From assembly GCA_024280855.1 (NCBI GenBank), contig JAJRPG010000068.1:1-64000 (forward strand): a stretch of 64,000 nucleotides of DNA. The letters run 5' to 3'. The position numbers and the translations under genes were made by a program. Shown one piece after another: positions 8,267-15,977 of this stretch. Under the pieces are notes generated by a model. The model was not told where the DNA came from. It worked only from the letters and a program-made list of their open reading frames with translations, and searched no databases. The stretch is from Planctomycetota bacterium (GTDB lineage: Bacteria > Planctomycetota > Phycisphaerae > UBA1845). Within the stretch, counting starts at the first letter, position 1. Every line of letters starts with the position of its first letter.

Positions 8267-11167
8267 ATGTGGACTGTATCGACGCAACGGACTAACTTAT
8301 TTCTGCTCGCCGTTCTCTTCATCAGTGGTGCGTCGCTGACTCATGTAGTAGCTGATGAATCGAATCAGCCAGAAGAAAAGTCCGCCGTTAAATTACAAAA
8401 TGTAGACATTGATGCAGCAGAAGAACTTCTCGTTTCCGGCAAGTACGACGAGGCGCTGACAGCCTACGACCAATTGATCGCTGATGGCGACAACAAGGAC
8501 CGCGCTAATTCAGGCCGGGCAGCTTGCCTGCTTGCGCTAGGGCAATATCAAAAAGCTATTGACGACGGGACAGCCTTCCCGGCTGACAATAGCGTGATCA
8601 GGCTGGTGCTAATTGCCCGCGCACACCATGCCTTAGGTCAATACGACGAAGCTATCGCCCGATGCCGAAGGGCAATTGCGTTGGACAAGTCAGCCCCAGG
8701 CCCCAGATTGCTGCTTGCTCAAACGCTCGAAATGATTGGTAAAACGGATGAAGCGATTTCAACTTATAGCTGGTTTGATACGCTCTTGGTCGAGAGGGAA
8801 TCACTCACTGACGACGCAGCCTGGCTAACCGACGTCGCCTCGGGATTTCTTCGGTACAGCGTGCTTACTCAGACCAATGTCATTAGTCGCACGCGCCATG
8901 TACTTTCACAGATGCTCCAGGAAGCGTACTCACGAATTGACCGCACCTATTGGCCTGCGAGGCTGGTCGCGGCGGATATTCTCCGAGAAAAACATAATAA
9001 CGATGAGACCGATGGCAGCGTCTCAGATTACAAAGCGGCCTTGCTTATAAACGACCGATTGCCCGATGCTTATGTAGGGCTGGGAGAAATTTTGCTCGAA
9101 GGCTGGCGGTTTGAAGAAGTCGAAGAACACGTCACACTAGCCCTGGACATCAACCCCAATCACGCTGGCGCGTTACAACTTTTAGCTAACAAGCAAATTA
9201 CCGAACGAAGATATAGCGAAGCCGTCAAAACCTGCGATAAGGCGCTTGAGATCAACCCCAACAATCTCAAGGCAATCGCTTTGCAAGCTTCGGGGTACGC
9301 TTGCCAATATAATGATAAGCAAGTCGAAAAGCTTCAGGTACGGGCTGAGCGAATCAACCCACACCCAGCTATTTTCCACCGCATTCTCGGAGAATCCCTA
9401 TCGGGCATTCGACAATATGCCTCTTCTGAAAAGCAGCTACTCCGGGCGATTGAAATCGAACCTACCCACGCCGATACCCATACCACGCTCGGGCTGATGT
9501 ACATGCAATGGGGTGACGAAGACAAAGCCCGCGACGCACTAGACAAAGCCTGGTCTTTGGACCCGTTCAACAAACGAACCAAGTTCACACTCGACCTGCT
9601 AGACTCGATCACGAAATTCAACACGTTCGAATCGCCAAACTTTATCGTTCGCTATCAGGAAGAATCAGACCCAGGCTTGGGCGAATATGTAGCTGAGTAT
9701 CTGGAAGAAATCTACGAACTTGTCACCGAAGATTACGACACCCCCCTACTCGAAAAAACCATCATTGAACTATTCCCCACCCAACGATCATTCGCCGTGC
9801 GCATTACAGGCCAACCTTGGATACACACCATCGGGGCTTGTACGGGAAGAGTCATCGCGCTGGCTTCGCCGAGAAAATCCGCCCACCTTTCCGGAACCTA
9901 TGACCTAGCTAGAGTCCTGCGACACGAATTCACCCATACCGTCACGCTCGCAGCTACGAACAACCGCATTCCACATTGGTTCACCGAAGGCTTAGCTGTC
10001 TATGGCGAGGATAGTCCGCGAAGCTTTGCCTGGTGGGAGTTACTCGCTGATACCATGCGACGAGATCGACTGTTTACGCTTGAATCAGTCAACTGGGGAT
10101 TCATACGCCCCAAGCGCCCGTCTGACCGACAGCTGGCTTATGCCCAAAGCGAGTGGATGTGCGAATACATCACCGAGCGGTTTGGCTATGGAAAAATGAT
10201 TGACACGTTAGATTTATACAAACAAGGAAAAACGCAATCGTACGTTTTTACAAACCACTTCGGCATCCCCACGGAAACATTCGACGCTGATTTTCGAGTC
10301 TGGGCCAGACGTGCGCTTCTTGAGAAAGGTTTCGATTTAACGCCACCGGAAGATGTTGCAGAACTCCGTAACGCTGTCGAAAAAGATAAAGAAAACGCGA
10401 CGATTTTGGGGAAATTAGCCCAGGCGGAGTATGACGCTGGCGAAGTTATGCGGTCATTGGAAGTTGCTCGCAAAACAATTACCCTGGACGCCAACAATAT
10501 AAACGCTTCCCAGGTAATTGCCGATGTGTTAGCCGCCCTCATCGCAGAAAAGCCGCCGCTTTCTGCGATCAAAGCTTACGAAGATGAAATGATGCCCGCC
10601 CTCCAAGTCCTGGCTAAGAGCAACCCTAAGAACTGGACCTCGCCAAAAAGGCTGGGTGAAATCGCGCTGCGAAATGAACAATACGAACAGGCTGAAATGC
10701 ATTTCAAAAAGCTGCAAAAACTATGCCCGATGGACCCAGTCAGTTGGAAAGGACTAGCCGGCATTTACCTCCATCGAGAGAATAACGACAAAGCACTGGC
10801 GCAACTTTTGGAGCTTGCGCGGACGGAAGAAAATGATGCCGACGTACCTGCGACCATCGCCCAAATTCATGCCAGCCATGATCGCTATGGTGAGGCGGTG
10901 TTTTGGTTCAAACGGGCGTTATTCATTGACCCGTTCAGTGTCGAACTTCACAACGACTTAGCCCGCGTATATATCCATATGTCCGACACCGCTGGCGCGT
11001 TACGCGAATATACGATGCTCACAGCTACCGCCCCCGACACGGTAGACCATTGGGAACGGGCAGCCGTCGCGGCTCATAAGCTGGGGCAAGAGGACAAAGC
11101 GATTATGTTTGCGAAACGTGCGGTAGAATTGAATCCAAACTCGTCTGCGAAGTCGATTATTCCATGA
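8267..11167 (+). CDS. Secreted TPR-repeat protein with gluzincin-like (HExxH) peptidase domain
   Basis: I start at ATG 8267 because it gives a clean signal peptide (basic start, then FLLAVLFISGASL, cleavage near VVA-DES); a GTG at 8204 would add 21 residues. The roughly 966-residue product begins with tetratricopeptide repeats (about residues 50-420), continues with a peptidase-MA-like domain holding HEFTH near 552 and WFTEGLAVYGED near 575 (zinc ligands HExxH plus downstream Glu), and ends with a second TPR array (about 690-960). The zinc motif is intact, so an active periplasmic or surface metallopeptidase is plausible, but the substrate is unknown. Similar TPR/DUF-peptidase proteins are common in Planctomycetota. 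It is transcribed alone. Confidence 0.82.
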   Translation: MWTVSTQRTNLFLLAVLFISGASLTHVVADESNQPEEKSAVKLQNVDIDAAEELLVSGKYDEALTAYDQLIADGDNKDRANSGRAACLLALGQYQKAIDDGTAFPADNSVIRLVLIARAHHALGQYDEAIARCRRAIALDKSAPGPRLLLAQTLEMIGKTDEAISTYSWFDTLLVERESLTDDAAWLTDVASGFLRYSVLTQTNVISRTRHVLSQMLQEAYSRIDRTYWPARLVAADILREKHNNDETDGSVSDYKAALLINDRLPDAYVGLGEILLEGWRFEEVEEHVTLALDINPNHAGALQLLANKQITERRYSEAVKTCDKALEINPNNLKAIALQASGYACQYNDKQVEKLQVRAERINPHPAIFHRILGESLSGIRQYASSEKQLLRAIEIEPTHADTHTTLGLMYMQWGDEDKARDALDKAWSLDPFNKRTKFTLDLLDSITKFNTFESPNFIVRYQEESDPGLGEYVAEYLEEIYELVTEDYDTPLLEKTIIELFPTQRSFAVRITGQPWIHTIGACTGRVIALASPRKSAHLSGTYDLARVLRHEFTHTVTLAATNNRIPHWFTEGLAVYGEDSPRSFAWWELLADTMRRDRLFTLESVNWGFIRPKRPSDRQLAYAQSEWMCEYITERFGYGKMIDTLDLYKQGKTQSYVFTNHFGIPTETFDADFRVWARRALLEKGFDLTPPEDVAELRNAVEKDKENATILGKLAQAEYDAGEVMRSLEVARKTITLDANNINASQVIADVLAALIAEKPPLSAIKAYEDEMMPALQVLAKSNPKNWTSPKRLGEIALRNEQYEQAEMHFKKLQKLCPMDPVSWKGLAGIYLHRENNDKALAQLLELARTEENDADVPATIAQIHASHDRYGEAVFWFKRALFIDPFSVELHNDLARVYIHMSDTAGALREYTMLTATAPDTVDHWERAAVAAHKLGQEDKAIMFAKRAVELNPNSSAKSIIP

Positions 11168-11240
11168 CAGAATTATCCTCGGACAATCCCCAGTGTCGTG
11201 GCTCGCTATTTAACGCAATTCGTGTAGAATTCCGGGCATT

Positions 11241-11429
11241 ATGGCTAAAAAAGGTATCACGATTAAATTACTCGCCCGCGAACTTGGCATCACCTCGAAA
11301 GAGCTAATCACCCGCTGCCGAGAGGCTTCCATCCCGGCGCAAAATAGCATCACGAAGCTTCCTATCGTATCCGAAAGAATTGTTCGGGCTTGGTTTGAAA
11401 ATCAAAATGAGACAAGCGAAAGCGAATGA
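11241..11429 (+). CDS. Orphan IF2 N-terminal-domain-like small protein
   Basis: A 62-residue protein whose core, from ITIKLLARELGI through the stretch ending in RAWF, matches the pattern of the translation initiation factor IF-2 N-terminal domain (xxVxxLAxELGVxxKELIxxxxxxGI...). It begins MAKKG and ends in an acidic tail NETSESE. There is no GTPase or other domain after it; the stop is followed by a hairpin and REP-like DNA, so it is not a truncated infB in this reading. Such free-standing domains could bind the ribosome, tRNA or RNA, but the role is unknown. The ORF is short, yet the domain match over most of its length makes it credible. Confidence 0.6.
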   Translation: MAKKGITIKLLARELGITSKELITRCREASIPAQNSITKLPIVSERIVRAWFENQNETSESE

Positions 11430-11469
11430 GGCAATCGGCTTGAGCAAAGCTGTCGTCTCACGAAGACAC

Positions 11470-11489
11470 GGGTAAGCTGAGGCTTACCC
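11470..11489. repeat. Short hairpin next to REP-like element
   Basis: GGGTAAGC, loop TGAG, GCTTACCC form a perfect 8-bp stem, 41 bases after the stop of the orphan IF2-N gene. No T run follows, so it is not a classical intrinsic terminator. It probably belongs with the adjoining REP-like repeat. Confidence 0.45.
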
Positions 11490-11502
11490 ATGCCACCCAT
11501 CG

Positions 11503-11578
11503 TCATTCCCGCGCAGGCGGGAATCCCGTCTTGTCGCATATAGGCCGTCGCTCTGGATTCCCGCCTGCGCGGGAATGA
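11503..11578. repeat. REP-like inverted repeat pair (two 24-base arms)
   Basis: Two arms at 11503-11526 and 11555-11578 are exact reverse complements over 24 bases, with a 28-base spacer. Each arm also contains a small internal palindrome, CCCGC-GCAG-GCGGG. The layout, facing palindromes in a gap between convergent genes, is typical of REP/BIME elements or a decayed MITE. A further copy of the right arm lies at 49080-49102. The element could end or stabilise transcripts from both sides. No transposase is nearby. Confidence 0.75.
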
Positions 11579-11605
11579 CTTAGTAAGCGAAAAAACGACC
11601 GTGCC

Positions 11606-12526
11606 CTACGGCTTCTGCATCGGTAAAGGCACGCCACCAGCGAGCGAGATTATCTTTTGGCCCTCTTGGCTAATCGCAAATGTTAGAAACGACTTCGTTA
11701 TCGCAGGCACTTCCCCGCCGGTGTACAAATAGAAGTATTGCGACAACGGATACGCATGACTTTGAATCGAATCGCGCGTGGGTAAAATGCCTTCGGATGC
11801 CGCGTCTTCTTGAATAGCGACATAACGAATGCCGTCGTATGACGACCAGCTAACCAAGCCTATCGCATTCGCGTCGAAACTTACCTCGTGAGCAATTTTT
11901 TCATCGCTATCCAATCGCGATAAACCTAGCGGAAAATGGTGTCTTGATTTCAAATTCATACGCATATATTCCAACGTATCCCTGCCATCAAGCGGAACGA
12001 TCAAGTTTATGAACGCCCCTTTCTTTATAGGGTGATTGCAAGTTGGTGAATGTTCGTGAACCACACTGCCATCGATAGTAACGTCCAACTTAGTCCAGTC
12101 GTAAATGCCAAGTAGCGAAACATCTCTCGCCTGTTGAACCGACATCGCTCGTAGCGGATTGTCTGGCCGAACGATTAACGCAACCGCCCCCATCGCAATC
12201 GGCGTACCTATGAGTTGCTTCTTTTCCACCTGATGAAAAAACCGAAGCTCTTCGCGCGTCGGTGTTCGACTGACGGCGGCTATGTCCGCGTGACCTTCTC
12301 GCAAAGCTTTAATAGCTTCACTTGAGATTTGCGTATTCACTTCGATCGTAACGTCGCCGTGCAAATCATGAAAAGCAGTGGCTAATTCTTTCAACAACGG
12401 TGTCATCTGCGTAGACGCACTCACGCGCAAAGTTTGCTGAGCGACGGCTGAGGAAACGCACACGCCCAAGATCAACATCGCGCAGCAGACACGCGAAAAC
12501 ACTTGTGTCATAAACTTGGCACTCAT
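11606..12526 (-). CDS. PstS-like phosphate/anion-binding periplasmic protein
   Basis: A 306-residue secreted protein: signal peptide to about residue 29 (VCVSSAVA-QQ), then a PBP-like fold typical of the PstS/phosphate-binding group (start TLRVSASTQMTPLLKELA, then IAAVSRTPTREE, and NAIGLVSWSSYDGIRYV). No ABC permease or ATPase genes are adjacent, so it may feed a transporter elsewhere or act as a sensor. Its ATG overlaps the TGA of the upstream lipoprotein by 4 bases, implying coupled translation. Anion specificity cannot be assigned by eye; phosphate is the likeliest from family resemblance. Confidence 0.8.
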   Translation of the reverse strand: MSAKFMTQVFSRVCCAMLILGVCVSSAVAQQTLRVSASTQMTPLLKELATAFHDLHGDVTIEVNTQISSEAIKALREGHADIAAVSRTPTREELRFFHQVEKKQLIGTPIAMGAVALIVRPDNPLRAMSVQQARDVSLLGIYDWTKLDVTIDGSVVHEHSPTCNHPIKKGAFINLIVPLDGRDTLEYMRMNLKSRHHFPLGLSRLDSDEKIAHEVSFDANAIGLVSWSSYDGIRYVAIQEDAASEGILPTRDSIQSHAYPLSQYFYLYTGGEVPAITKSFLTFAISQEGQKIISLAGGVPLPMQKP

Positions 12527-12933
12527 GGCTTGGTTTCCGGGCTGATACCAATCGGCTTTGCCCGCTCGATATGAAGCTTCATTACCGTTTTTCGTTCTTG
12601 GCCATTGACTTTGTCGATGCGTACTTCGCCGCGAATCCGCTCCCCTTCACGCACATCCGCTAACGTAGCTAGCGTGCCGTCAATCAAAATTTCAGTCTCA
12701 GATGTAATCTCACCAATCCCGACCATATCCTGCCCATGCTTTTCGCTACGATAAAGCACGGTCAGCGTACCGGTGGTCGCGGTGGTTCGCTCAATTTTAT
12801 CAACTTTCCCCTCCAGTGTGACCACGTCAACGCTACTATCTTTATCCGAACATCCGCCAGCAACCAACAGGCACACCATCACACACAGGCTCGCCCCCCA
12901 CCGTCTCATTGTAGTTGTATTCGTATATCGCAT
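12523..12933 (-). CDS. Small lipoprotein with predicted beta-barrel domain
   Basis: 136 residues with a lipobox LLVAGGC (Cys28), so likely anchored in a membrane facing the periplasm. The rest is short alternating strands (VTLEGKVDKIER, GTLTVLYRS, ERIRGEVRID) like an OB-type or DUF5666-like barrel, which often bind ligands or metals; this is a weak resemblance. AAGGGAG lies just upstream of the ATG. The stop overlaps the start of the PstS-like gene, so the pair probably works together, for example with the lipoprotein as an envelope partner of the binding protein. Confidence 0.7.
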   Translation of the reverse strand: MRYTNTTTMRRWGASLCVMVCLLVAGGCSDKDSSVDVVTLEGKVDKIERTTATTGTLTVLYRSEKHGQDMVGIGEITSETEILIDGTLATLADVREGERIRGEVRIDKVNGQERKTVMKLHIERAKPIGISPETKP

Positions 12934-13052
12934 TTCGCCACTCCCTTGAATGTTCGCTTCGTTTCGTTTTCAAACCGTTGCGGACTGTATCTTTGAGTCC
13001 GCGACTACGCAACCACCGCCCCAGCCACAATTCACAGGCTCCCCCAACTTTT

Positions 13053-13080
13053 TTGCCAGACCCTCAGCCGAGTCTATAAT
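13053..13080 (+). promoter_or_regulatory. sigma70-type promoter for mutL
   Basis: TTGCCA at 13053-13058 and a consensus TATAAT at 13075-13080 with a 16-base spacer. Predicted transcription start near 13087, about 33 bases before the preferred mutL ATG at 13120. It lies in the gap between mutL and the divergent lipoprotein operon. Confidence 0.5.
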
Positions 13081-13119
13081 GTAGCATCGGATTAGAGTGT
13101 GCGAACGTCAAAAAAAGAA

Positions 13120-15015
13120 ATGAGCAGAATGTCGCAGGAAAGTAAAATCAAAGTGCTACCACCGCTGGTCGTGCGAAAAATCGCGGCTGGTGAAGTTGTT
13201 GAGCGACCCGCGAGCGTGGTTAAAGAGCTGCTGGATAACGCCGTGGATTCAGGGGCTACGCACATCACCGTTGAAATAAAAAGTGGCGGTAAAGAACTCA
13301 TCCGCGTCACCGACAATGGCTGTGGTATCGCTGCGCACGAATTAACCTTGGCTATTACGCCTCATGCGACGAGTAAAATCGTAGATGACAACGATTTATT
13401 CGCCATTCAATCCATGGGCTTTAGAGGTGAAGCCTTAGCCAGCATCTCAGCTGTCGCTCGCATGAAAATCGTCTCGCGCACGGCTGAAGATGACGAAGCC
13501 CACGAAATTCAGGTCGAAGCTGAAGAAGTGAAATCATCACACGCGACCGGCGCTCCTCCGGGGACGACTATCGAGGTGCGAGATTTGTTTTTCAATGTAC
13601 CCGCTAGGCGAGCTTTTCTTCGCACACCGTCCACCGAAACGGGGCACATTAACGAACAGTTTACGCGTACTGCGCTCGCTTATCCCAGCGTAGCCTTTGA
13701 ACTCATCAATAATGGCCGAACTACGCATCAGTTGCCGGCGAGCGAGAATCGGCTTGAAAGACTATCCAGATTTTACGGGCCTGAACTCGCCTCGGCTTTT
13801 ATGCACACTGAAAGAAATGAAAGGGATGTGTATCTCGATGCATATACCGCCCCACCGACTCACTCCCGCGCTACGCCGTCATGGCAATACACTTTCGTCA
13901 ATGGGCGGTTTATCCGAGACCGATTCGTACAGCACGCCGTCCGCGAAGCTTATCGAGGGCTGATGGAACCCAAACGACATGGGGTAGCCTTCATATTCAT
14001 TCAGGTAGACCCGAAAACAATCGACGTGAATGTTCATCCCACCAAAATAGAGATTCGCTGGCAGGATTCCAGGCTTATCCACTCCCAAGTGCTTAGCGCT
14101 CTTAGAGAAACTTTTCAGCAGGCGGACCTCACTCCCACGTTTAGACCTCAGCCCCAAACGCCGGTAGACCCGGCTCAGCAACAGCAGGTCCGAGAGCAGA
14201 TGGCTCAGCTTCTAAAACAAACCGCGCCAATCGTGCCGGGCCAATCTCCGCCCAATGGTGGAGGTTTCGGCTCACCTAGCTCAGACCGATTCGGCGCATC
14301 AGGACAGATGGGAAGTCATCAATCATCAAACCCCGTTGAACAATGGGAAGCCCTATATAGGCCTAACGATTCGCAGCAGCCAACCAATGAATATGGCGGC
14401 TCGCCCCAGCCTGGAATGCCTGTTAGCCCGCTCAGCCCCGACCAGCCTCATCGGGCGATACAGCTTCACAATATGTATCTAGTCTCTGAAACTGAAGAGG
14501 GCATTATCATCATCGACCAGCACGCCCTGCATGAACGCATCATGTACGAGCAACTGCGAGACCGCATAGCTACGGGTTCGCTTGAGTCACAAAGGCTATT
14601 GCTCCCGGAGACCATCCAAGCCACCGAGGCGCAAATGGCTTTGATCGAAGAACATGCTCAGCTTTTAGAAAAATTGGGGATCGAAGCCACACGTTTCGGA
14701 GACGACTCGATCGCCGTTCACTCATTCCCCGCGATATTAAAAACGATCGAAGTGCCTCCCTTCATCACCGATTTGCTAGACCGCTTAGCCAACTTGCCAG
14801 CCGGGACTACGACTGAAGTTGTCATCCACGATCTCCTGGACATGATGGCCTGTAAAGCTGCGGTCAAAGCAGGCGACACGCTCACTGATGTTGAGATCGA
14901 AGCTTTGTTAGAGCAACGACATTTGGTGGAAAAATCCAGCAGTTGCCCGCACGGCAGGCCAACGACCCTGCGACTGTCCAAGGCTGACCTGAATAAGCAG
15001 TTCAAACGAACGTAA
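13120..15015 (+). CDS. mutL: DNA mismatch repair protein MutL (endonuclease type)
   Basis: About 631 residues. The N-terminal GHKL ATPase shows ELLDNAVDSGA, VTDNGCGI, TSKI and GFRGEALASI. A Pro/Gln/Gly-rich linker (about residues 345-445) leads to the C-terminal dimerisation domain, which keeps the full nuclease set: DQHALHERIMYE (the DQHAxxExxxxE motif), ACKAAVKAGD and CPHGRPT. It should therefore nick DNA itself, as in bacteria that lack MutH. ATG codons at 13120 and 13129 both suit; a GTG at 13099 is in frame. mutS is not in the window. It is followed by a gap and a tRNA gene. Confidence 0.95.
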   Translation: MSRMSQESKIKVLPPLVVRKIAAGEVVERPASVVKELLDNAVDSGATHITVEIKSGGKELIRVTDNGCGIAAHELTLAITPHATSKIVDDNDLFAIQSMGFRGEALASISAVARMKIVSRTAEDDEAHEIQVEAEEVKSSHATGAPPGTTIEVRDLFFNVPARRAFLRTPSTETGHINEQFTRTALAYPSVAFELINNGRTTHQLPASENRLERLSRFYGPELASAFMHTERNERDVYLDAYTAPPTHSRATPSWQYTFVNGRFIRDRFVQHAVREAYRGLMEPKRHGVAFIFIQVDPKTIDVNVHPTKIEIRWQDSRLIHSQVLSALRETFQQADLTPTFRPQPQTPVDPAQQQQVREQMAQLLKQTAPIVPGQSPPNGGGFGSPSSDRFGASGQMGSHQSSNPVEQWEALYRPNDSQQPTNEYGGSPQPGMPVSPLSPDQPHRAIQLHNMYLVSETEEGIIIIDQHALHERIMYEQLRDRIATGSLESQRLLLPETIQATEAQMALIEEHAQLLEKLGIEATRFGDDSIAVHSFPAILKTIEVPPFITDLLDRLANLPAGTTTEVVIHDLLDMMACKAAVKAGDTLTDVEIEALLEQRHLVEKSSSCPHGRPTTLRLSKADLNKQFKRT

Positions 15016-15139
15016 GCTCTTGAACGAGCCGCATGCTTCAGCTTGCGCGGTGCCAGGAAGCAAATAAGTGTTCAATAGCTGCTCCGCGCGACGCCCAATG
15101 CATGAGACATCGACATTTCCTTATCCAACCCCCGGCATC

Positions 15140-15168
15140 TTGTCTGAATCCTCGGCTGGCGTTATGTT
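15140..15168 (+). promoter_or_regulatory. Possible promoter for the tRNA gene
   Basis: TTGTCT at 15140-15145 and TATGTT at 15163-15168 with a 17-base spacer; start of transcription expected near 15175, about 54 bases before the tRNA. Each box deviates from consensus in two places, so this is tentative. Confidence 0.35.
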
Positions 15169-15228
15169 ACGCTTCGATTTGTACTGGTTAACCTTGCGAA
15201 AGTAAGGCTGCCCAGCATTTCAGATCGT

Positions 15229-15302
15229 GGCGGCGTAGCTCAGTTGGTTAGAGCGTGGGATTCATAAACCCGAGGTCCCCGGTTCGAATCCGGGCGCCGC
15301 TA
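15229..15302 (+). tRNA. tRNA with CAT anticodon (Met, or Ile2 if lysidine-modified)
   Basis: Cloverleaf read by hand: acceptor GGCGGCG pairs with CGCCGCT, with a G-T at the first pair; D arm GCTC...GAGC with loop AGTTGGTTA; anticodon loop TTCATAA carrying CAT; T arm CCCGG-TTCGAAT-CCGGG; discriminator A at 15302. The anticodon stem has one A-A mismatch next to the loop and one T-G pair. CCA is not encoded. The first pair is nearly normal, so elongator Met or Ile2 is more likely than initiator. The two cannot be told apart without modelling. Confidence 0.92.
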
Positions 15303-15469
15303 GTAAGTAGAAAATAAGAAAAATACTTATACAATATACCAAAACCTGGGCGAGATGGCTTGGAAACCCGCACGGTCAATATGTCCGTCGTTTGGATGAT
15401 TCGAGTGGAATGAAAAACCGCACTGAGAACATTATGCAAATTCTTCCATTTGTTAGGAATGCGTGATTG

Positions 15470-15913
15470 ATGATGCGATTGCTACCTCCCATATGGGTGC
15501 TGATTTCTCTTGCGGTCATGGCTACGCTGCATGTTTATTTTCCAGGTGGGCAATTAATTCCGGAACCATACAACCTTTGCGGCATTGCGCTAGTTGTCAT
15601 CGGAATGTCACTCATCGTTTGGCCTGCGTTAATGTTCTGGCGTGCGCGGACGACGATTAGACCTTTTCATGAGTCGTCGGCTCTGGTTACTTCCGGGCCT
15701 TTTCGCGGTAGTCGCAACCCTATATATGTCGGGATGGTGCTAGGGCTTATCGGTGCAGCCATATTGTTTGGTTCTCTAACACCGCCGCTCGTCGTGCCGG
15801 TGTTCACGCTACTGATCGACCGCGTTTTCATTGTGCCTGAAGAGAGAATGCTCAGCGCTAAGTTCGCAGGCGAGTATGATCGCTATTGCCAACGAGTTCG
15901 TCGCTGGATTTGA
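15470..15913 (+). CDS. Isoprenylcysteine carboxyl methyltransferase (ICMT)-like membrane methyltransferase
   Basis: About 147 residues, nearly all membrane: segments around residues 4-24, 33-53, 83-101 and 103-120. The family signature is present: GPFRGSRNPIYVGM (SAM-binding loop with RNPxY) and the C-terminal EERMLSAKFAGEYDRYCQRVRRW. Bacterial members methylate small or lipid substrates at the membrane; the target is unknown. Starts at ATG 15470 or 15473; a TTG at 15467 is also in frame. It stands alone between the tRNA and the convergent efflux operon. Confidence 0.85.
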   Translation: MMRLLPPIWVLISLAVMATLHVYFPGGQLIPEPYNLCGIALVVIGMSLIVWPALMFWRARTTIRPFHESSALVTSGPFRGSRNPIYVGMVLGLIGAAILFGSLTPPLVVPVFTLLIDRVFIVPEERMLSAKFAGEYDRYCQRVRRWI

Positions 15914-15914
15914 A

Positions 15915-15948
15915 ATCCACCATTAGAATATAAAGTCTAATCGTGGAT
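15915..15948. terminator. Hairpin between convergent ICMT-like gene and cusA
   Basis: A 13-bp stem with one C-C mismatch: ATCCACCATTAGA at 15915-15927 pairs with TCTAATCGTGGAT at 15936-15948 around an 8-base loop. It starts 1 base after the ICMT-like stop and lies 30 bases beyond the cusA stop. No long T run follows on either side, so termination efficiency is uncertain. Confidence 0.45.
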
Positions 15949-15977
15949 CTCAAATTACTCAGCAACCATTTCATTCA

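Noticed and set aside
15248-15439. Minus-strand ORF ending SGARIRTGDLGFMNPTL
   Set aside because: This ending is the well-known antisense translation of a tRNA gene.
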